Shown: positions 15,834-23,884 of the stretch, in pieces
Layout of the letters: every line of letters starts with the position of its first letter
Position numbering within the stretch: position 1 is the stretch's first letter
Source: Pseudomonas sp. GM18
Lineage (GTDB): Bacteria > Pseudomonadota > Gammaproteobacteria > Pseudomonadales > Pseudomonadaceae
Direction of reading: 5' to 3'
NCBI RefSeq assembly: GCF_000282195.1
Contig: NZ_AKJT01000025.1
Location: 1 to 64,000 of the forward strand
Length of the DNA stretch: 64,000 nucleotides
The notes under the pieces: model-generated
Database searches by the model: none
The model's input: only the letters and a program-made list of their open reading frames with translations
Told to the model about the DNA's origin: nothing
Translations under genes and position numbers: made by a program

Positions 15834-17312
15834 TTACAGGCGGAATTGAGCGAGCAGCGCGAAAATGCGCAGCTGATTGATCAGGGTGCCGGGCCACAAC
15901 ACATCAACACGGTTTGGGTTGAGGCTGTTCTTCTCGACGATCAGGCCCTTGGCAAAGGCAGCGGTATCCTGCACATTGCCGTTGAACTCCATCTCACCAT
16001 ATTGGGCGATCAGGTCGGCCCTGATGGTATTGGGAGTGACAATGGCAGAGCCGGGCGCAAAGCGTGTGCCGTTGGCCGCCAACTTCACCCGCGAGTATTT
16101 CGAAGTGATCAGCGATCGCTGCGCCCGCAAGACGAACATCAGCAGGAACAGGGTTTCGACTTGCAGGTAGCTGTCATCGGCAGCACCGAATGCGTTCTGC
16201 TGGTAGGTGGTGATCAGGTTCTCGATCGCCACGGTACCGTCACTGCCGACCATGAACGTCGAGATGCCATCCCACAACAGCGTGTTACGTTCTCCCAAAA
16301 TGAACTGCGAGGCCGAGGGTGGCGCCAGCACAGTGCTCAAGGCCAGTGTTTGCAGCGGACGACCTGGGTCAGCGCGAAGCGCCACAGCCGCAGTACCCGC
16401 CACATCGGCGGCCCAGATCCAAGCCGGCGATGGTGAGTTATTGAAACCCATGATGGTTTCATGTTGGTTGTTGCGCGCATTGCCAGCCGTGGACAAGGTC
16501 GAAACTGTACCGCGCTGCGCAGCAAACACATGTCCATAAACCTGATTCGCATAGCTCCACCGGCCGGTCTTGTCGTTGAGCAGGTTTTTCAATGCATTCA
16601 ACGAAGCGGTATCGGTGTAAGGGCAAACAATAAAATCGAAGGCTTCATCGCCCAAGTTTGCCAGCGCTGTATCCAGGGTCGGGTTGGTAGCACCTGAAGC
16701 CATCTGCGTCAGCGTCAAGGTCAGGCCGGCGGGAGTAGCCTCGCCACTCGACGAACCTTGGTAGTTCAGCCGCAGATCAATCTCGTTGCCGGCCAGGCCT
16801 TTATTTTTGGCAGTAAGGGTCACCGTTGCCGTAGTGGTCGTGGCAGTCACCGGCAGATTGCTAGAACTGTTCACCAGCGCCGCTAACGCCGTAGCGATAT
16901 CGGCAGCGAGTTCTCCAGTCGTGACAGTCAGGCTCAGGAGTTGCCCGGCTACGTATAGCGAGATCACGCCCGTAGCGGTCGGGGTACCGGCGATCAGAAC
17001 CGTACCAGTCGCAGCAACACCGCCGGCAGCATCCGCCAACGGCAGAAACCAGACCTCGCCAAAATCATCCGCACGCACATAAGCATCGGTCATCAGTGCG
17101 AGCATCGATCCAAGGCCGCCTTTGGCCTTGGCATCGCTGACACCCTGGCCCAGCACCGGGACATTAACCACGCCGTCACCTGATGCAGTGATCTGACCGA
17201 TGATCAGGGTGCGCTGGGTTTGGGCTCCGCTGTTGGCCTGGGAGTTATCCACTTCGGCGTAGAATAAAGGAACCCGCAGGTTCGCCGGAATGTTGCTGAA
17301 CGGGACGGTCAT
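15834..17312 (-). CDS. Contractile tail sheath protein (Mu gpL-like)
   Basis: This 492-residue protein begins MTVPFSNIPANLRVPLFYAEVDNSQANSG, the standard start of Mu-type sheaths. It has GLGSMLALMTDAYVRAD, DFIVCPYTDTASLNALKNLL and a C-terminal FLLMFVLRAQRSLITSKYSR. It proves a myovirus-type contractile tail. It overlaps the DUF2635 gene by 4 bp. Confidence 0.95.
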   Translation of the reverse strand: MTVPFSNIPANLRVPLFYAEVDNSQANSGAQTQRTLIIGQITASGDGVVNVPVLGQGVSDAKAKGGLGSMLALMTDAYVRADDFGEVWFLPLADAAGGVAATGTVLIAGTPTATGVISLYVAGQLLSLTVTTGELAADIATALAALVNSSSNLPVTATTTTATVTLTAKNKGLAGNEIDLRLNYQGSSSGEATPAGLTLTLTQMASGATNPTLDTALANLGDEAFDFIVCPYTDTASLNALKNLLNDKTGRWSYANQVYGHVFAAQRGTVSTLSTAGNARNNQHETIMGFNNSPSPAWIWAADVAGTAAVALRADPGRPLQTLALSTVLAPPSASQFILGERNTLLWDGISTFMVGSDGTVAIENLITTYQQNAFGAADDSYLQVETLFLLMFVLRAQRSLITSKYSRVKLAANGTRFAPGSAIVTPNTIRADLIAQYGEMEFNGNVQDTAAFAKGLIVEKNSLNPNRVDVLWPGTLINQLRIFALLAQFRL

Positions 17313-17521
17313 TGACGGTCACTCCCTTCAATGGCTTTGGTTTTTTCCACCTTGGCCGGTACCGAAGCTTCCGGGGCTGGAGGATCGAGAGTTACATCGT
17401 TGCTATTCAGCTGTCGCGACCAGTAGATATCGCCATCTGGAACTTCGCGCCCCAACTCTGGCAGGAAGTCACGTTTTACCGGGTCACGCACCAACAGCCC
17501 CGGCGAGGGATAAATGCGCAT
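17309..17521 (-). CDS. DUF2635 protein (Mu gp38-like)
   Basis: This 70-residue protein, MRIYPSPGLLVRDPVKRDFLPELG then VPDGDIYWSRQLNSNDV, fits the small DUF2635 family found just upstream of Mu-type sheath genes. Its function is unknown. Confidence 0.85.
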   Translation of the reverse strand: MRIYPSPGLLVRDPVKRDFLPELGREVPDGDIYWSRQLNSNDVTLDPPAPEASVPAKVEKTKAIEGSDRQ

Positions 17522-17523
17522 AA

Positions 17524-18216
17524 TTACTCCTGCAGTTCTTCAAAAGAGAGGCCGCCTTCTGCTCGGCCATCAGGGCCTTCAGTTCGTGGAGACGGAATGA
17601 CGGAATCAGGAAATGGAGCATCCGGATAGGTGCCAGATGCATCGAACACGTTGACCAGGTCATCGGTGATCTCGACCATTTCCAGCGGCACGATCGGCGA
17701 CACATTCGCCGCCTCGACCACCGGATCGAACGGAGGCACAGGTGTTGGTTCTTCAAGTGGGTAGAAGTCCTCAGGGCCTTGGTAAAACTCCATGCCAACG
17801 TCCATGACCAGCTCACCAAGGTGCTGCTCACCCTCGCCATCCTCATCCATGCTGGAGCGGATAAAGGGGAACTGTTGCAGGCGACTCATCAGGGGCGGAA
17901 AGTTGATCAGCGCCATTTCAATCTCACGCTGCATAGCCTCCAGCGCCAATATCATTGCGCCGGCCGCGGCGTTCCTCGGAAGCGCCTTGAGCTGAATCCT
18001 CGCGGTAATCCGGATTGTGGCCGTCACGGTGAATTGAGGTCCGCCATTTCGCCCCAGAGACTCCTTGTGCTCTTCCGGGGAGTGCAGCCAGATAATCGGA
18101 TAGCTACCATTCCACGTTGGCCAAGTCCTGGCCGCAAAGACGTTGTTGCCGGCGGCGGTATTGGCTTTGAGGGCTTCAGCCGCTATTTGCCGTAACTGGG
18201 AGGTGATGGTCATCAC
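17524..18216 (-). CDS. Putative tail terminator / completion protein (Mu gp37-like position)
   Basis: This 230-residue protein has an N-terminal ITSQLRQIAAEALKANTAAGNNVFAAR, a beta-rich middle (TVTATIRITARIQLK) and an acidic, Pro-rich tail. The position between head-tail joining and sheath genes suggests a tail terminator or neck role. I recognise no diagnostic motif. It overlaps the preceding gene by 4 bp. Confidence 0.6.
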   Translation of the reverse strand: MMTITSQLRQIAAEALKANTAAGNNVFAARTWPTWNGSYPIIWLHSPEEHKESLGRNGGPQFTVTATIRITARIQLKALPRNAAAGAMILALEAMQREIEMALINFPPLMSRLQQFPFIRSSMDEDGEGEQHLGELVMDVGMEFYQGPEDFYPLEEPTPVPPFDPVVEAANVSPIVPLEMVEITDDLVNVFDASGTYPDAPFPDSVIPSPRTEGPDGRAEGGLSFEELQE

Positions 18217-18551
18217 ATTTCACTCAACATGAGTTTGGCCCAGCCATGGCTGTCAGGCCGAACATCCATCACCAAAAAACGCTTGTCCACGCTGGGGATG
18301 TACACCTGATCATCCTGCGCAGGTGGCACCTCAAAAATAGACAGGCGAACTCCTAGGACCGGTTGAGCCGAGGTGGCACCAACAAGTGGATCGGCAAGGT
18401 CGACATCGCGATAAGCCGCATCAAAAACCCCATCGATGGGATAGCGAGCACCAACTGCCGGATAGAACATCGGCCGTTTATCAGGCTCCTTACCCTCACC
18501 GAAAACAGCCTCAAGAGGTTCAAGAACCGCCTTATCCCAGTCGATAGCCAT
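18213..18551 (-). CDS. Head-tail joining protein (lambda FII-like)
   Basis: This 112-residue protein has ARYPIDGVFDAAYRDVDLAD, LGVRLSIFEVPPAQDDQVYI and KRFLVMDVRPDSHGWAKLML, the FII/phage-attach pattern. Its location immediately after the major capsid gene agrees. It would form part of the neck that receives the tail. Confidence 0.85.
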   Translation of the reverse strand: MAIDWDKAVLEPLEAVFGEGKEPDKRPMFYPAVGARYPIDGVFDAAYRDVDLADPLVGATSAQPVLGVRLSIFEVPPAQDDQVYIPSVDKRFLVMDVRPDSHGWAKLMLSEM

Positions 18552-18553
18552 GC

Positions 18554-19597
18554 TTATGCCAACTTGGCAGACATAAGGACTTCAGGGCGCGTGCAGATAT
18601 GCAGCGGGTAACTGTACGCCTCAGCCTTCCACCACATTTTCCGTGCAGTATCGAAAATTGGCAGAATATAGATCGGCTTGCCGGGGGTGTTGACCCATTC
18701 GAAGGTTTCACCAGGAGCATATGCAACCTTAAAGATACCTGGTGCTCCCTTGGGGAAAAACTTCACTTCGTCCGGCTGAACGGCGATGGTGGTCGCGTCG
18801 TCGGAACCGCGGTAGTTGAACCAGTTGATGCCACCGAAGCGCATCGCCTGGAAGGCGGTACCCTGGCGCAGCTCTTCAGCAGCCGCCCAGTTATAGTAGG
18901 TTTTGATCACATCGGGATGGTTGGTCAACTGATCCCAGAACTCGTCGCCCGCCAAGCCATAGACCTGCGTCGAAGGCAGGAACGCACCTTGAGACTTACG
19001 GGCCATGGTCCGAACGATGTCGTTGCACAATGGGCGAATCGAATTCGGCTTGGTTGCTGAGCCATCAACATTCAGACTCAAGTCGAAAATGATGTCGTCG
19101 GGCTTATCAATGCCGAACTCTTCAAACCAGTCGAACTTGATCGAGCCATCTGCATCCAGGCATTGACCTTGAATGGCAGCCAGTCGCTGGAATTCCCAGG
19201 TGAACTCGATGTTGCTGGTGAGACCGGTCGGACCATTAATACGCCGAGCCACCTCAGTCTCGATCTGCATCAGTTCGGATTCACTGCCGAACGCCCGAAT
19301 ATTCTGGATTTCAGAGGCATAAATGGTGTCTGAATGCATCAGTCGCGGTACGTCGAAGTAGCGCGCGTTACGCTTTTCGGTGACGCGTTGGGTGCCTTCT
19401 TCCCCCCTCTCGCTGAATGGAATCAAAATCAGCTTGCCCTGGCGCTGCTCAATAGCAAGGGCCGTGGTACGGATCGGATCGGGCTCGAATAGTTGTAGAT
19501 CACCGATACCGGTTGGCTGGAAGGGGTATTTTTCAACAGCAGTGGTCAGCGCGATCTCAGAAAAGATGTCCTGGTGAAACACGTCTAACGAGGCCAT
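18554..19597 (-). CDS. Major capsid protein (lambda gpE-like)
   Basis: This 347-residue protein with VFHQDIFSEIALTTAVEKYPFQPTGIGDL at the N-terminus, TRTTA/ARYFDVPRLMHSD, and C-terminal WWKAEAYSYPLHICTRPEVLM is typical of the phage major capsid E family. Length agrees with lambda gpE (341). It follows a terminator-like hairpin (19616-19638), which may set its dose relative to the decoration protein. Confidence 0.93.
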   Translation of the reverse strand: MASLDVFHQDIFSEIALTTAVEKYPFQPTGIGDLQLFEPDPIRTTALAIEQRQGKLILIPFSERGEEGTQRVTEKRNARYFDVPRLMHSDTIYASEIQNIRAFGSESELMQIETEVARRINGPTGLTSNIEFTWEFQRLAAIQGQCLDADGSIKFDWFEEFGIDKPDDIIFDLSLNVDGSATKPNSIRPLCNDIVRTMARKSQGAFLPSTQVYGLAGDEFWDQLTNHPDVIKTYYNWAAAEELRQGTAFQAMRFGGINWFNYRGSDDATTIAVQPDEVKFFPKGAPGIFKVAYAPGETFEWVNTPGKPIYILPIFDTARKMWWKAEAYSYPLHICTRPEVLMSAKLA

Positions 19598-19615
19598 GGG
19601 TTCGGCTCCTAGAAA

Positions 19616-19638
19616 TGAAAAAACCCGCCTGAGCGGGT
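19616..19638 (-). terminator. Hairpin with seven T between decoration and major capsid genes
   Basis: A 6-bp stem acccgc/gcgggt (loop ctga) is followed on the minus strand by a T-run. It lies about 20 bp upstream of the capsid start. Confidence 0.7.
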
Positions 19639-19663
19639 CTATATCTGATGAGTGAGGCGCCGA

Positions 19664-20359
19664 TTAGCGCGAGATGACACCCTGCGCCTTGAGAGCGGCA
19701 GTTGCTGTGTTTTGCTGCGTCGCGCTCAGCGAGGCATCCCAAATCAATTCTGCAGCGTTGACCTCAGCCTGGCGAACCACCGCTGCGGCCATGACGCCAG
19801 CATTGGCAGTGTCGGTCACGCTGTACAGCAGGCCGTAGGAGGTAACGCCGCTCGAACTGCTCTTCAGCGGAGCCCAGCCACCACCAGTATCGGTGACAGC
19901 GATGGTGAAACCATCACCCTCAATGAAGGCAGTAGCACCGGCGGCAAGTAGGAATCCAATACCTTGGGCGTTGAACACAGTACCGACGGTGCCAGGGCCG
20001 ACCACAACACCGTCATCATCAATTTCTACGGTACCTCCCAGCGCTGGCACGAGCTCACCGTTCGGGTTGGTCACGGTGAACTCGGTGCTCGAAATCAACT
20101 TGATGGTGTAGGTACCCGCCAGCGCAGGGTAGGTGGCCACTGCACCAGTCAGCGTGCCGTTCCCGGTGTTGCCGCTGGTTGCGGCCCCCGTCGCGGTGAA
20201 GGTTGCCGTGCTGAACGCAATGACGGTACCGGCCATCAAACGGCCGAAGCCCTGAGTCATCTCGACGCGGTCAATTGACTGGTGTCCGTTTCCGATGGAA
20301 ACGATGAAGCCGCCAGCGTGCCGCTGCTCAACCAGCGGCGTCTGTGGGGTGTAAGACAT
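19664..20359 (-). CDS. Head decoration protein (lambda gpD-like, enlarged)
   Basis: This 231-residue protein begins TPLVEQRHAGGFIVSIGNGHQSIDRV, and ends with GLLYSVTDTANAGVMAAAVVRQAEVNAAEL, the usual gpD-family core. An inserted central region of about 80 residues carries AGTYTIKLISSTEFTVTNPNG and PALGGT segments common in phage decoration proteins. It stabilises the capsid after expansion. It lies between the protease/scaffold and capsid genes. Confidence 0.85.
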   Translation of the reverse strand: MSYTPQTPLVEQRHAGGFIVSIGNGHQSIDRVEMTQGFGRLMAGTVIAFSTATFTATGAATSGNTGNGTLTGAVATYPALAGTYTIKLISSTEFTVTNPNGELVPALGGTVEIDDDGVVVGPGTVGTVFNAQGIGFLLAAGATAFIEGDGFTIAVTDTGGGWAPLKSSSSGVTSYGLLYSVTDTANAGVMAAAVVRQAEVNAAELIWDASLSATQQNTATAALKAQGVISR

Positions 20360-20394
20360 GGTGTTTCTCCTCGAGGGCTATAAAGCGGCTTCAG

Positions 20395-21069
20395 TTAGCG
20401 GCGGACCTTGGACATCGCACGGTCCCAGCGACTAGCGATGGCCACCTGTCGACTTGGGGATTGATCGCCGCCTCCACCCAGATTGGGGTTTCGCGCAGCT
20501 CGGCCTGCTGCTGCCGGACTATCCGCTGGCGTATCGCGCAGAACGTTAAGCGCCTGCTGCCGAGTCATGCTCGTGCCAAAGGCAAGATTTGCGGCCAACA
20601 CCGGATTCCGAGCCGCATATCGCGAGCCGAAAATGGCGGCACAGCGAGCACGCTCACGCCGGCGTGCATTAGCAGCCGCGCTTCTTCCATGCATCTCGTC
20701 CTCATCATCTTCAGCATCGGGGTCATCGTCGTCATCCGATGCCGATTTACCTTTGGCTCGACGGGACTTTTTATCATCATTTCCGTCTTGGTCATCGTCG
20801 TCCTCGGCATGCTCATCGTCGTCATCCTCGTGACGATCATCATCGGCATCCTCTCCGGATTTGGCTCGCTTTGCCTTGCGAGACCTTTTCCCATCGCGGT
20901 TATCGCGATCTAGATCATCGTCCTCGTCATGCTCGTCATCTTCAGCACGAGCTTCTTTGCGACCATCATCTTCGTCGTCTTCTGCGCGGGCTTTTTTGCC
21001 TCGCATCGAGCCGATACCAGCCAAATGGGCGAACGAAAGCGCGCTCGCCATGCGGGAAAGCTTGGACAT
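20395..21069 (-). CDS. Hyperacidic protein, probable capsid scaffold
   Basis: This 224-residue protein has three parts: a short N-terminus (MSKLSRMASALSFAHLAGIG), about 110 residues dominated by Asp, Glu, Lys and Arg (runs such as EDDEHDEDDD and SDDDDDPDAEDDEDE), and a C-terminal domain rich in Arg and Ala (RYAARNPVLAANLAFGTSMTRQQALNVLRDTPA). It sits where lambda encodes scaffold Nu3, between protease C and decoration D. The C-terminal part resembles segments found in prophage protease/scaffold fusions. A scaffold role is inferred from position. Confidence 0.65.
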   Translation of the reverse strand: MSKLSRMASALSFAHLAGIGSMRGKKARAEDDEDDGRKEARAEDDEHDEDDDLDRDNRDGKRSRKAKRAKSGEDADDDRHEDDDDEHAEDDDDQDGNDDKKSRRAKGKSASDDDDDPDAEDDEDEMHGRSAAANARRRERARCAAIFGSRYAARNPVLAANLAFGTSMTRQQALNVLRDTPADSPAAAGRAARNPNLGGGGDQSPSRQVAIASRWDRAMSKVRR

Positions 21070-21102
21070 GTGAACCTCGATTTATAAAGTGAAAGGAAAG
21101 CT

Positions 21103-21966
21103 TCAGCCCAACTCGGCGAGCAGGGAGCGGAAGGCTTCATCTGGCGCCATCACGGCATCAGCAAAGCCAATCTCAACGCCGGCGGCGCCAAGAAAGGTGG
21201 TGGCCTGAGTATTTCGTACGGCTTTAACGGACATCCCGCGATTGCGGGCAACAGTCTTGACGAACAACTCACCCATCGCATCAACATCGGATTGATAGCG
21301 AGATAGAGCCTCATCAGAAAGCGGCTGTGAATCAGCGCCATCAGCCTTGCGATCACCGTAATGAATCAGTGTCACATTTACGCCAGCGGCACCAAGCGCC
21401 TTGGACATATCGACATGCATGCAAATCACACCGACGCTGCCAGTGCCTCCTGTGCGCGGCACCACGATACGATCGCAAGCACTGGCGATTGCATAGGCAG
21501 CGGAATAGGCTGACTCAGTGAGAATCGACCAAATCGGCTTACTGCCACGGGCTCGATAGATCGAATCGGCCAAATCGAAACAACCAGCGACTTCACCTCC
21601 CGGGCTGTCGATATCCAGCACGACAGCCCGAACATCCTTGTCAGCCAACGCCATGCTCAAGCAAGCCCGAAGGCCGTCATATCCAGTCATGCCGCTATAG
21701 GGCTTGAGCGTGCCGAGTTTCTGCACCAGAGTCCCGGTGACCGGAATGACGGCTACGCCCGCAACCACTTCATAGGCCTTAGTCGGGGCCGGCTCGCCGA
21801 TATCCCCATCCCAATCATCCAGCGCGACCACCCGGCCATTAGCATGAAACAATCGGGCCAGACCAAAGCGATCAGCCAAGGCGGCCATCACAATTTCAGC
21901 TTTTTTCGGCGTGATCGCGAGAGGCACATTGAATAGCTTCTGCGCGAGGTGTGGGTAGTTGGTCAT
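21103..21966 (-). CDS. S49 family prohead protease (lambda gpC-like)
   Basis: This 287-residue protein has VRAVVLDIDSPGGEVAGCFDL and SILTESAYSAAYAIASACDRIVVPRTGGTGSVGVI, the serine-peptidase S49/SppA core, with Ser in ESAYSAAY as the likely nucleophile. It matures the prohead. It overlaps the portal gene by 4 bp. Unlike lambda C, a scaffold is not fused to it; a separate acidic gene follows. Confidence 0.9.
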   Translation of the reverse strand: MTNYPHLAQKLFNVPLAITPKKAEIVMAALADRFGLARLFHANGRVVALDDWDGDIGEPAPTKAYEVVAGVAVIPVTGTLVQKLGTLKPYSGMTGYDGLRACLSMALADKDVRAVVLDIDSPGGEVAGCFDLADSIYRARGSKPIWSILTESAYSAAYAIASACDRIVVPRTGGTGSVGVICMHVDMSKALGAAGVNVTLIHYGDRKADGADSQPLSDEALSRYQSDVDAMGELFVKTVARNRGMSVKAVRNTQATTFLGAAGVEIGFADAVMAPDEAFRSLLAELG

Positions 21967-23621
21967 TGAGCATTCGGCTCCTGTTCAGGGATTGCGGCAT
22001 CCGTCGCGTTAGCGCCGAACCAGTTCGGAGGTGGCAAACCTGCTTCTTTGAACGCATCCGCTTCCGCCTTGCGTTGCTGGATGACCTCTTCATAGTCGAG
22101 GCCCTGTTCTGCGCATTCACGCTTGAGCGTAGATAGGCCGCCGTCCATACCAAGGATTGCGCCCTGCTTCTCTTTCACCGGATCGACCCAGCCCCTGGCA
22201 ACGCCCAACCAGTCGCAACGCGAATACGCAGTGCGCGCCTCCATGAAGTCTGGTGCCCCGTTGGGCAGCGGCAAATCGTTGCGGTCCATGGCCTCATGAA
22301 GCCAGCAGGAAAACATAGGCGTCGCGGTACCAATCTTGAACTCGGTGTTTCGCCGGGTAAGGGTCTTCCAGCTCTCAAGCAACGCAGCTCGAGCGCTGGA
22401 GTAGTTCGTCTTAGACCAATCCTGGGAAATCTGCTCAGCGGATATCCCGGCGGCGGCAGCGAACGTGCGCAACATTTCGTGCGCAAAATCACCAAACCCG
22501 TTATGGGGATGTGCAGCCCCAACCGAGGTGATCGCCTCACCTGGTGCAAGCGTTGGAATACGAGCGCCATTCAACATGGCTGGGCGTTGCTCGGCCCAGT
22601 CTGCACGCAACCCTTGATAGGCAGAAAGCTGATCAGTTTCCTCAAGCGCCTCCTGCACCTGGTCCGGATCATAAGGGCTGGTGACGTAGGTACCGAAGGT
22701 GGCGGCGATTGTCGCGGCCTGGAGCTCCACGCCGTAGTACCGTGCCAGCATCTTGAAACGAGCCAGCACCGGAGTGAACACGCCAATGCCGCGATTCTGG
22801 CCAGCCCTGTCGCGCTCGAAGTCATGGATGACTCGAAGCCAACCGTCATTATCTTCGCGCTCGACACGCTCCCACTCCATGCTCTCCACGGAGTTGTACC
22901 AGTCATTCTGATGAGCCTTGCGGATGTGGTAGGCAACGGGCACGCCGTCATCGTCGATTTCGACACCGCCCCGCATGTGCTTGCTGTCGACCATCTGATA
23001 CGGATTCGACAAGCGATCAGGGTCCACCAACATAAAGGCCGTTGCATAAGTCGCCCGACCATAACCAACGCGCTCTGGCTTCCAATGGGCAATCACCAGC
23101 GAGTCACCATCGACAAGCTTGTGCCGTAACGCCAGGCGCAGCTGTTGAGATATGGTCAGTTGCCTGGATACGTCGCTGTAACGCCCAATATCCTCTGCAT
23201 AGCCGCGCCACATTGCCTCAACTGTTCGGCGATACTCCTCGGCCCATGATGCATCGAACCGACGATTTCCGGTCATGGCAGCTAGAGCCCGGTAATCTGG
23301 ATTTGCCGACAGACGCAGCGAAGCGCCAACAGTGTTATCAAGGATCCGAGTGATACCGCCGGCAGCCCAACCATCGTTGCGCACCAGGTCTCGGCTTCGT
23401 GCCACCATCCGATCGCGAAACTGATTGATCTCAGCGTCAGGCGAGCGGATCCAGGGCAACCAGTCACCCATTTCTTGAGTTGACCAGTTTGAAGCCTCGT
23501 AAGGGAAGACGGATTGCCCCCCCATACCTTCGGTGAGGCGCGTGGCATTGCCTGTTGCCTTTAGCGGCATCGGAGTCATGGGACGGCCGCGGGAGTCCAA
23601 GATTACAGTTTCAGTCGTCAT
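21963..23621 (-). CDS. Portal protein (lambda gpB-like)
   Basis: This 552-residue protein has NQFRDRMVARSRDLVRNDGWAAGGI, SLVIAHWKPERVGYG, DDDGVPVAYHIRKAHQNDW and a C-terminal SSARAALLESWKTLTRRNTEF, all typical of the lambda portal family. It forms the dodecameric DNA gate. Its 5' end overlaps the gpW-like gene by one base. Confidence 0.93.
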   Translation of the reverse strand: MTTETVILDSRGRPMTPMPLKATGNATRLTEGMGGQSVFPYEASNWSTQEMGDWLPWIRSPDAEINQFRDRMVARSRDLVRNDGWAAGGITRILDNTVGASLRLSANPDYRALAAMTGNRRFDASWAEEYRRTVEAMWRGYAEDIGRYSDVSRQLTISQQLRLALRHKLVDGDSLVIAHWKPERVGYGRATYATAFMLVDPDRLSNPYQMVDSKHMRGGVEIDDDGVPVAYHIRKAHQNDWYNSVESMEWERVEREDNDGWLRVIHDFERDRAGQNRGIGVFTPVLARFKMLARYYGVELQAATIAATFGTYVTSPYDPDQVQEALEETDQLSAYQGLRADWAEQRPAMLNGARIPTLAPGEAITSVGAAHPHNGFGDFAHEMLRTFAAAAGISAEQISQDWSKTNYSSARAALLESWKTLTRRNTEFKIGTATPMFSCWLHEAMDRNDLPLPNGAPDFMEARTAYSRCDWLGVARGWVDPVKEKQGAILGMDGGLSTLKRECAEQGLDYEEVIQQRKAEADAFKEAGLPPPNWFGANATDAAIPEQEPNAQ

Positions 23622-23875
23622 CAGAACACCGGCCGAATAGCACGGCGCCGGCGCATGCCCAAGGCATACAGCAGCGCATTGATGTGAGCCTGCAAGGCAC
23701 CGATATCCGCACGGGTGTAGGTCACCGACTTGGAACCATCACCTTGCGTGTAACTGAATGCCTCCCCTTTTGCCCCAGTACTCAGATCGTGGAGAGCTTG
23801 CTGTGACTCAGTTAGCCACTGCTGCAGGGTGGCCTTTGGCACGCCACTGAAATTGTTGAGGCGTGGTGTAAACAC
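23621..23875 (-). CDS. gpW-like head-tail adaptor
   Basis: This 84-residue protein with LQQWLTESQQALHDLSTG, SYTQGDGSKSVTYTRADIGALQAHI and a basic C-terminus fits the gpW family (lambda 68 residues). It sits between terminase large subunit and portal genes, as in lambda. Confidence 0.88.
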   Translation of the reverse strand: MFTPRLNNFSGVPKATLQQWLTESQQALHDLSTGAKGEAFSYTQGDGSKSVTYTRADIGALQAHINALLYALGMRRRRAIRPVF

Positions 23876-23884
23876 AGCATTCTC

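Noticed and set aside
20344..20913. Plus-strand ORF with Ser/Val-rich membrane-like runs
   Set aside because: It is the reverse of the Asp/Glu-rich scaffold codons, not a real membrane protein.
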